Positions 56,149-64,000 of a DNA stretch of 64,000 nucleotides are shown here, piece after piece. The stretch is taken from NCBI GenBank assembly GCA_012845835.1, contig JABAKD010000023.1, forward strand, positions 10,829,840-10,893,839, given 5' to 3'. The notes below the pieces were generated by a model. The model did not search any database. It saw only the letters and a list, made by a program, of their open reading frames with translations, and was not told where the DNA came from. Position numbers and translations under genes: made by a program. Positions within the stretch are counted from its first letter, which is position 1. Each line of letters opens with the position of its first letter. The stretch comes from Undaria pinnatifida. Lineage: Eukaryota; Sar; Phaeophyceae; Laminariales; Alariaceae.

Positions 56149-56544
56149 TTAGTTAAGGTGCGTGCGAAGCACAACATCGCGCAGCATCTTGGCACAATCC
56201 GGCGTTAAGTCATCGTCAACAGCGTCATCGACCGCCGTCTCCAACGCCTTCACAATATCATGCATCTCCACATCGGAATTCCGAAACTTCATGGATTGTT
56301 GAGACAGCAGCGTCAGTGTTACAATATCTTCAATACTTGGCCCCTCGCCGCCAAGCCTGAACGCCGTGATCACGATCGCCGCTCCTAGAACAGCACCAGC
56401 GTTAAATTCGCCAACAGTAACAGGTGTGACAATAATATTTGCACCATCATGACGCCCGTGTGCCTGCAGTTCAAATGCCATGCCCTGTGCCATGACGTCC
56501 TTACCGAAAGTTCTCTCTGTTGACAGTATGAACCTTGGATTCAA
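56149..56544 (-). pseudogene. gypsy linker ahead of reverse transcriptase
   Basis: A 131-codon frame, MNPRFILSTERTFGKD...LRDVVLRTHLN, followed without register change by the RT-proximal sequence FLWALLGG. The continuity makes it part of the polyprotein between protease and RT rather than a separate gene. The region upstream (protease, gag) is not recognisable beyond 56,560. Confidence 0.6.
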
Positions 56545-56760
56545 CTCTAAGTTAATGCGCAGTCTATTCGCACGAATAAGGTATGCAGGTGAATCTTACA
56601 TTGAATCTTACGTTAAATCTTCGGTGGAACCTACATGTAAACGTTGATTTGATTATGTTAAGATTGTCCCGTTGTCCCGGTGTTCTACCGTACTACGGGC
56701 ATTGTTCCGTGATGATCAAGTGGTGATGCAGCCCACCATGATAATTCTCCCTTCTCTCCC

Positions 56761-56821
56761 TTCTTCTTCTTCTTCTTCTTCTTCTTCTTCTTCTTCTTCT
56801 TCTTCTTCTTCTTCTTCTTCT
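56761..56821 (+). repeat. (TTC)20 microsatellite
   Basis: Twenty perfect TTC units. A purine/pyrimidine mirror repeat of this type can form triplex DNA. Confidence 0.97.
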
Positions 56822-57078
56822 CTCTTTGGTCTCAATCGCCCTTCCCACACTATCCCTTTTCTTTCATATGACAAATGATCTTAACAGACACTTCGGTGCC
56901 ACCTCTGCATCTCTTCGCATAGAAGACAGAGCCTCTACACAACCATTGTGTTCACAGGCTATTCACAGGTTATGAGCCTCGACCTTCGATATATACATCG
57001 ATCGGCACCAATGGACGTCTCGTTGAGGTTTATCGCATCTTACCCGGGAGTTCGAGAGAAACCTTCATTAAGCCGGCT

Positions 57079-57229
57079 ACAGCATCAGCATCAGCATCAG
57101 CATCAGCGATCAGCATCACCATCACCATCAGCGATCAGCATCAGCATCAGCTACAGCATCAGCATCAGCAATCAGCATCAGCATCAGCATCAGCATCAGC
57201 ATTAGCATCAGCGATCAGCATCAACATCT
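57079..57229 (+). repeat. CAGCAT microsatellite with interruptions
   Basis: About 150 bp of CAGCAT units with CAC, TAC and GATCAG interruptions. It lies just before the ATG of the gag-like frame. In one register it encodes HQHQHQ, which I regard as incidental. Confidence 0.92.
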
Positions 57230-57231
57230 CC

Positions 57232-58440
57232 ATGGGAGAGTCCACGAAAACAGGTGATGCGGTAGACAATCTCGTTAGAGCCCTCAACGGCAAATTCAAT
57301 GGGCTTAAGGTCGACGGATGGAAACGCACGGCTCGGTCCGTGATAAGTATGCGTCATGCCGGAATCTCTGATATCCTGAAAGGGCGACCTTGCCCCGAGC
57401 CAGAGCTAGTTGGTCTTCGTCCATCTTGTAGAAGAAGTAGGCCTTCACGAGCTGTACCTCGCAGCCAGGCCGCTGACGAAACGACCATTCAGTCCGGGGA
57501 AACACCCCAGGCTGACACGGCAGAGAATGTACAGCCGGACGCAGGGAGTACTCCCGTGGTAACGGCGCATCTGCCACCACCATCTTCAGGATATTCTACA
57601 CTCCCAGCCGCAACATCAGTTTTATGGGCCACGGATGACAACATCTCGAATTTGGAAGACATCAAGCACTGGCACCGCGACAATTGTCTTCTGTTCGACT
57701 TCTTGTTCCTGAGTACATCGGGAGCTGCGGCCGGCTTCCTCCTACAATTCAAGCCCAAACGAGGTGAACTTGCGAATGGAAAGGCCGCTTGAGATGGTAT
57801 GGTTAGAAAATATCGAAATTCCACCCGCCAACGTAGACGTATACTTAAACAACAACTATCGCATATGGTCATGACGGATGGGCAAGACCCAAACGCGTTT
57901 ATAAATGAAGTATACTATTTACGGGATGAATTGGTGGACATGGGAGAGGTATTCAACGATGACAGCATATTGGACATAGTGCTGGAAGGACTCACGGATG
58001 AATACCTGCAAATATAATATCGCGCCGAAGCAGATGATGACTTCACACTCGACCGAGATGTGATAACAATGCGTAATATGTACGCGAATAGAGCTATGCG
58101 AAACGGGCCTTTGCGAAAAGCGAAGGGGCGTGAATCTGCTATGGTAGTCACGTCAACACCCTCAGCAGTAGTGACCTGTTCACACTGCAAAAAGCCAGGC
58201 CATCGATTCCAAAATTGCTTTAAACGCAAGGGAAAGATGTCGGGAAAGAAACCTCCCCCGACACCTCGAAATAATTCGTGGTGTAGCCGGCATAATACCG
58301 ATCGCCACGATAATAGCGACTGTCGGTCCCAAATGCGTGACGACAATATAACCCGTCGCCCTCGTCCTGGTCAACAAAATGGCCGGCATAATAACGACCG
58401 CAGCGCTCACGCCAACACCGCTATGCAACCCAGTGTTTAG
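57232..58440 (+). pseudogene. Orphan copia-type gag with two stops
   Basis: One register stays readable for 403 codons apart from TGA at 57,790 and TAA at 58,015. It begins MGESTKTGDAVDNLVRALNG, has the UBN2-like core (NAFINEVYYLRDELVDMG, ILDIVLEGLTDEYLQI) and a CCHC zinc knuckle CSHCKKPGHRFQNC (58,177-58,218) with a basic histidine/asparagine-rich tail. It is a different lineage from the element at 47.6-53.9 kb. No protease, integrase or RT follows; from about 58,422 the sequence is that of the foldback arm, which supplies the last few codons. Confidence 0.85.
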
Positions 58441-60845
58441 GTGTAGTAAACAAGGTGTTAAATCTTCATAATTTGTGATTGTACATGGATCGAAAGATAG
58501 AATATTTCAATCGATAGGTACAATAGTGTAGTTTCCATTGTTTTCTGACATCGCTAAATATAAGAAAGAGATACGTATGGCCAAATACAACAGGCGAGGT
58601 GATGTGGTCATGCAATGTCACCGTCATTGAGCACGAGATGAATAAATACGAATCGTCAGTGTTTTGAAAAGAACGCTTGTTGTACACGCGCTCAATTACG
58701 TTACTTCGTTAGTCATACTTCGCTTGGCATGTGTTGGGAGGCGATCATGCAGACGGTATGTACAAAATACCCTACGTAATGGGTTGGTAGTGTGGTTTAC
58801 CGCAATTTCAACATATTCTCCTGTGCTTCCTTTTTCAAATTATTATTTTCTCAAATGTACGATTTCACGCCCATGGTTTTTACCGTGCCGATGTGGGGCT
58901 CTGAGGTCGCCAATTATAAGACTGAGATATATATTGCAAAAGCAGCAAGCGCGGTGGGCATGCGATGTCACCACTATTTAACGCGAGGGTGACTTTACTT
59001 CGTTAGGCATTTGCTACTGCGTTTGGTACAGGTTATCTCACGTGGGCATGCGATTTCACCACTGTTGAACGCGACGGTTACTTTACTTTGTTAGGCATAT
59101 GCTACTGCGTTTGGTATGGTAGAGGTTGTCAGGCAATCATGCAAACGGATGGAGGCACGAAATACTTTGGGTAATAGGTTGGTCGTGTGGTTTACCGCAG
59201 TGTTAACATATCTGTCTGTACTTCTTTTTCACGTTATTAATATATAGTGCACGCTTATACGTCCTGTTTTCTCCCCGCTGTCGTCGAAGATGCTGTGGTC
59301 CTGTAGATGTCGCGTCCATGTCCGGTGCTCTTGTTAGTGGTGCTCATGAAAACATGCCCTAACGTGTAGTAGATGATCGCTGAGTGGTGTTCCTTTCCTT
59401 TACATCAAGCCAGGTTGTATATGCCAACGCAACCGCTTGCTTGAAAACGACAAAGATATTTATCAAACACCTGACACAGAGGAGACACGGCCCGAAGATT
59501 GTTCAGGATACCGACGGTCAGGAACAGGTTATCGAGCAGCGCACTTGATTTTTACTACCGCTCCTCCCTCCACCTTAGACACTACGGGCGCCTATCGATC
59601 GATGACGTCGGGGTGTCGAGGGGCACCGTATTTCAGGAGATACGACCGGGAGCTGGTTTTGAAACCGGCGATTTCGTTAAAGAAAAGTTGGGGGGGCTAC
59701 CGTAGAACGACTCATGCGTTGGGCCCAGTTCGCTGATGCCAAAACCAATTGCAAAAGAGGTGATGTGGTGGGCGAATGCAATAATGATTTGCGCTGCTGC
59801 GATTACCGCGTCCCTCGTTCTGTTTGTTCTTGCTTTCTTGATGAACCTGTCATTTGGGAACGAGCAATTTTGGCGCATTTCAGGTTTGTGTAAAGACTTT
59901 ACGTAGACTATGTGATGTTTCTAACTCGTAGGGACCTCCATTTGGAACCCAGGGTATATGGATTTCATATTTTGACTGGGTTTCGTATGTGGACGTATAT
60001 GTGGTTTTAGTGTGTCGTGTGTCCGCGTGGTTGTTGCTACACGTGTATGTTTTGGTTGATGTTCTAGACTTCGTTATCGTGTTGTTTCGGAATGGTGTTT
60101 TCGAATACATATTACATGGGGAGAAAACAGGGCGTATAATCGTACACTAGATAATAACAATGTAAAAAAGAAGTGCAGGCAGCTATGTTAACACTGCCGT
60201 AGACCACACTACCAACCTATAACGCAGGGTATGGTCGCCTGACAACCTCTACCAAACGCAGTAGCACATGCCCAGCAAAGTAAAGTCACCATCGCGTTCA
60301 ATAGTGGTGACATCGCATGCCCGCGTCACCTCGCTTCGTGTATTTGTAAGATGTATCTCTGTCTTGGAGTTGGCGACCTCAGAGCCCCACATCGGCACGG
60401 CGAAACCCCTGGGCGTAAAAACGTATATGTGAGACAATTAAATTGTGAAAAGGAGGTACAGACAGATATGTTAAAATTGCGGTAAACCTCACTACCAACA
60501 TATTCGTAAGGTATTCCGCACATACCGTCCGCATGATCGCCTCCCAACCTATGCCAAGCGAAGTATGACTAACGAAGTAACGTAATTGAGCGCGTGTACA
60601 CTAAGCGTTTCTTTCAAAACAACAACGATTCGCATTTCTCCCTTTCGTTCGGTGACATTGCATGACCACATCACCTCGCCTGTTGTATTTAGTAATATGT
60701 ATCTCTTTCTTATAATTAGCGATGTCAGAACATAATGGTATCTACATGATTGTACCTATCGATTGAAATATTCTATCTTTCGATCCATGTACAATAACAA
60801 ATTTTGAAGCTTTTGACATGTTGTTTACTAACCCTAAGAACTGGG
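58422..60845. mobile_element. Large foldback element with ~0.7-0.8 kb inverted arms
   Basis: The left arm (about 58,422-59,275) is the reverse complement of the right arm (about 60,118-60,845) with moderate divergence. Shared blocks: 'tagtaaacaaggtgttaaa', 'gaaagatagaatatttcaat', 'gcgctcaattacgttacttc', 'gtgccgatgtggggctctga' and 'gactttacttcgttaggca'. The left arm has an internal tandem duplication (58,985-59,120). About 840 bp lie between the arms. Long TIRs with little coding capacity resemble foldback or Mutator-like elements. The target duplication was not identified because the right end runs into R1 sequence. Confidence 0.75.
59276..60117. other. Centre of the foldback element
   Basis: An open stretch at 59,437-59,736 (+) in two registers looks partly protein-like (DVGVSRGTVFQEIRPGAGF) but has no recognised domain and no transposase motif. 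The right part contains 'tggttgttgctacacgtgta', repeated twice at 62,255-62,450. Confidence 0.35.
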
Positions 60846-62240
60846 TTGCATACTACATGTAGCATCAAACCTTCTACAATAATAAACATTACCAGGCGGG
60901 TGATAAAAAGGGGTGTCTTCTTGCTGCAACCGTCACATTCGTCCCCTTAAGGGTTTATAGTTTCCGCGCACATATTGAAATGCTCGACCCCTCCCCCCCC
61001 CCCCCCGATCCCTCTAGTACACGCCCCACCTGAAATCAAAATCTACCAGAGTAGTAAACACTACCAGCCAGCTGATATCATCTCATTTTCCATCTAGCTA
61101 TCCATGCCGTAGCTCCAACTCATCCCCGCCCTCCGCCCCCCCCCACCCTCTTTTGTTCCCCCGCCCAGTTCGTTCAAACGCCCCACTTACAATCGAAAAC
61201 GGCCAGAGTAATAAACACTTTTAAGCAATTGGTATCGCGTCAATATATTTCTAGCCATCCATGACGTAGCTTTCATTCATTCCTTCTCCCCCCCTCCCAC
61301 CCTCCAACGCCCCCTCCTTCCCCACACCCCGCACGATCGCCTAGACCCAGTACCGCGCGTATAGCAAGCCCCCTACGACATATATGATTGATGCGCGAGA
61401 TCGGAGGATCACACAAAAATGTTGCGAAGATCAGTGTCGACCAAATGCTTGATCTCATAGCTGGAGTGTATTTCAATATTATTTGTGACCTAAACCTCTT
61501 GAAAACCCTCTCCCCCCCCCCCCCCCCCCCCCCGCCTTTCCTTTTGTTTTCTCCTTGCTTTCTCTTGCTCAAACGCCCCACCTAATATGGAAATCCGCCA
61601 GAGTAAAAAACACTTCCATGCCTTGGATATCGCCTCGTTATCGTTTTAGAACCGTCCATGCCGCTGCTGCAATTCCTACCCACCCCCGCCCCCAACGCCT
61701 CCTCCTCCCCTACCACCCGTACCATCGCATAGACCTCGCACCACGCGTATAGCAAACCCCTACAGCTATGCGACCTAAGGCCCTCCCCCCCCTGCCCCCC
61801 TCCCCTACAAGAAGAATTTATAGTTTCCACGCACAAATTGACCTGCCCCACCCGTCCCCTCCCCCCCCCTCCCCCCCCCTCCCCCCCTCCCGCCCCCCTT
61901 TTGATCAAAATCAGGCCTCCACGTCCATAAAAACTCCGCCCTCCCCTCACCGGTTCTTCGACTTACAGTATTCACGTGATAAACTGATGCATTTCCTTCC
62001 ACAGCTGTCACATTTTGTCCCCCTCAGAAACGGGTTTTATAGTTTCCGCGCACAGACTGCCTAACATAACCCTGTTGACCCTGATAGCTAAGCTGTAGTT
62101 GCAAGGGGAGTCCCCGACCTATATCCTTAATGAGGACACACAACCCGTAATACGCGTGATCGGAGTATCACACACAGCTTGCAAAAATGAGTTTCGACAA
62201 AATATTCGATCTCACAGCTGGAGGAGTGTATTTTAATTTT
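60846..62240 (+). repeat. R1 copy h, longest form with modular subunits
   Basis: Contains three diverged tandem modules, each starting CGCCCCAC(C/T)T and including 'ccagagta.taaacact' and 'tccatgcc.t' (61,022, 61,178 and 61,575), each preceded or followed by a C-tract (60,992-61,005; 61,136-61,145; 61,505-61,533; 61,786-61,805; 61,858-61,890). A partial R1 3' block sits at 61,390-61,475 and the full one at 62,035-62,235. Collinear, inverted, with 43,060-44,205. Confidence 0.85.
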
Positions 62241-62829
62241 CATAATATTCTTCTGTGTCCGGGTGGTTGTTGCTACACGTGTACGTTTTGGTTGATGTTC
62301 TAGACATCGTTATCGTATTGTATCAGAGTGGTATTTTCGAATACATATTATTTTGTGCCCTCATGGTTGTTGTTGCTCGTGTTTGTTTTGATTAACGTTC
62401 TAGACTTCGTAATCGTGTTGTTTCAGAGTGGTGGTTTCCAATACATGTTGGTTTACAGTGGTTGGGGTGTGTGTGCTGTGTATCTGCAAAGCGTATTTAT
62501 ATACGCCGAGAAAACTGCTTCGGGGGGCTAAAAACGAAGTTGCGAGGGACGCTTAAGACTTTCAACGTTCCCCTCCGCATCTTTTGTAGAGTATGGTCAA
62601 ATGCATATTTATCCCCGACGATACACATGCAATAACCAGCCTTGACCACTGTGGGTGTTAGCGGTATCATAATACACTTACAATACCGTCACTTTTTATA
62701 TTTTGACTATGTGTGTATTACTTATTTTGCTACACGGTGTAGGTTGAATCCAAATAAAAAGTTAGGCTAGGCTTCAAAAGGGGGGAAGGGGGGGATTTGA
62801 CAAGAAAGCGTATATATATTACAAAAAGT
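62241..62829. other. Short tandem duplication and plain sequence, no gene
   Basis: A unit of about 95 bp ('gttgatgttctagacatcgt', 'tggtattttcgaatacatat') occurs at 62,255-62,345 and again at 62,360-62,450, and once more at 60,005-60,113 in the foldback centre. The remainder shows nothing identifiable. Confidence 0.55.
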
Positions 62830-64000
62830 GGAAATACACTCCAGCTAGCTGTGAGATCGAAGACTTTGTCGAAACTCATATTTGCACGCTGTGCGTGATA
62901 CTCCGATCGCGCATATTACGGGTTGTTTGTCCTCATTAAGGATATAGGTCGGCGACTCCCCTTACAACACAAGGTTAGCTATAAGGGTCAACAGGGTGAT
63001 GTTAGTCAGTCTGTGCGCGGAAACTAGACAACCCGTTTCTGAGGGGGACAAAATGTGAAAGCTGTGGAGGGAAATGTATCCGTTTATCAAGTGAATCCTG
63101 TAAGTCGAATAACCGGTGAGGGAGGGCGGAGTTTTGAAGGACGTGGGGGCCTGGTTTTGATCAAAAGCGAGCGGGGTTAGTGGGGGGGGGGACTTGGGGG
63201 GGGGGGGGGGCAATTTGTGCGTGGAAGCTATAAATGCTTTAAGGGGATAAATCTGACGGTTCTGGGGGAAAAAAAAAGTGCACCAGTTAATCATAGGGGG
63301 GGGTCGGGTCGGGGCGGGGGTGGGGCGGGTGGGGCAGCTCAATCTGTGCGTGGAAATATACGTTATTTTATGTCGTCTGCTTTTTGAGCATATTAATGTG
63401 GACGAAGTCGTACGTGTTTCATCACTGCGATCGCTGGATCCCGACATGTTGGCGGGTGACATGTGATGAGCTGTGGGAGGTTTCGGCGACTCCCCTTGCA
63501 ACTACAGGGTAGCTATCAGGGTCAACAGGGTGATGCTAGTCAGTCTGTGCACGGAAACTATGAAACTTGTGGAAGGAAATACACCAGTTTATCAAGTGAA
63601 ACCTGTAAGTCGAATAACCGGTGAAGAAAGGGCGGGGTTTTGAAGGACGTTGGGACCTGGTTGTGATCAAGAGGGAGCGGGGTAGGGGGGGGGAGGCAAC
63701 TCAATTTGTGCGTGGAAGCTATACATTATTTTATGTAGTCTGCTTTTTAGTACATTGATGTGGACGAAGTCGTCTTAGGTGTTTCATCACTGCATCGCTG
63801 GATCCCGACATGTTGGCGGATGACATGTGATGAGCTGTGGGAGGTTTCGGCTTCTTCCCTTGCAACTACAGTGTAGCTATCAGGGTCAACAGGGTGATGT
63901 TAGTCAGTCTGTGCACGGACACTATGAAACTCGTGGAACGAAACGCACCAGTTTATCAAGTGAAACCTGAAAGTCGAATAACCGGTGAAGGAAGGGCGGA
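62830..64000 (-). repeat. R1 copy i leading into a 364-bp tandem array
   Basis: R1 3' block on the minus strand (62,835-63,060), then repeated units anchored on 'gtagctatcagggtcaacag' at 62,974, 63,509 and 63,873. The last two are 364 bp apart and nearly identical; the first interval is 535 bp because of extra G-tract material (63,180-63,215 and 63,295-63,345). Each unit includes 'tcgaataaccggtga', a G-run and 'atgtggacgaagtcgt'. The array continues beyond the window. Confidence 0.85.

Larger units (their letters stand above)
54094..56544 (-). mobile_element. Decayed Ty3/gypsy (chromodomain) pol remnant
   Basis: Read from 56,544 down: a linker before reverse transcriptase, the RT fingers and palm, RT thumb, a short RNase H border, a gap, the integrase C-terminal domain and a chromodomain. 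This order and the carboxyl-terminal chromodomain are those of chromoviruses (Ty3/gypsy). Numerous stops and frameshifts break every domain. Gag, protease and most of the integrase core were not found, and no LTRs could be identified, so this is a fragment rather than a full element. Confidence 0.85.

Noticed and set aside
56149..56544. Independent host gene of 131 codons
   Set aside because: It continues in the same register into gypsy reverse transcriptase sequence, so it is part of the decayed polyprotein.
57079..57229. Histidine/glutamine repeat protein
   Set aside because: The HQHQ frame comes from the CAGCAT microsatellite and has no conserved coding flank.

Overview
The window looks like nuclear DNA of a complex eukaryote, most likely a stramenopile, and a brown alga is my best guess (inference). 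The clues are GT-AG introns of 0.5 to 7.6 kb, a short TTAGGG-type telomere-like array, a Ty1/copia element and a chromodomain-bearing Ty3/gypsy element, several DNA transposons, and almost no intact long reading frames. There is no operon structure, Shine-Dalgarno signal, rRNA, convincing full tRNA or CRISPR array.

The only host gene I can assemble with confidence is a right-handed parallel beta-helix protein on the + strand. Five exons (19,647-19,792; 25,497-25,641; 26,203-26,390; 34,016-34,103; 35,581-35,693) have consensus splice sites and compatible phases (2,0,2,0,2) and join into 226 continuous residues. Both ends of the gene are missing or unresolved. Its introns are filled with repeats. 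Single candidate exons of unknown genes lie on the minus strand at 39,281-39,423, 41,002-41,138 and 46,422-46,626.

The left part (1-19.6 kb) is a mosaic of small mobile elements: a tRNA-derived SINE in two copies, a hAT-like element with an 8-bp target duplication, a pogo/Tigger-like element with TA duplication, a terminal-repeat miniature retrotransposon (TRIM), other TIR elements, a perfect 34-bp-arm palindrome and a 76-bp tandem array. The pogo-like element and the TRIM each sit inside a copy of the same dispersed repeat (called R1 here), which gives a relative order of insertion.

The right part (43-64 kb) holds R1-rich, G/C-tract-rich DNA at 43.0-44.5 kb, and a complete but inactivated Ty1/copia element (47,620-53,864) with 420/422-bp LTRs, a 5-bp GAAGG duplication, several stops and frameshifts. 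It is followed by a badly decayed chromodomain Ty3/gypsy remnant on the minus strand (54.1-56.5 kb), TTC and CAGCAT microsatellites, an orphan copia-type gag (57.2-58.4 kb), a large foldback element with roughly 0.7-0.8 kb inverted arms (58.4-60.85 kb), and a long R1 copy that ends in a 364-bp tandem array running off the window edge.

The genes do not form a pathway. The biology visible here is one secreted-type beta-helix gene whose introns have been enlarged by successive waves of transposons. Repeat names R1, R2 and R3 are working labels for families recognised by comparing copies within this window.
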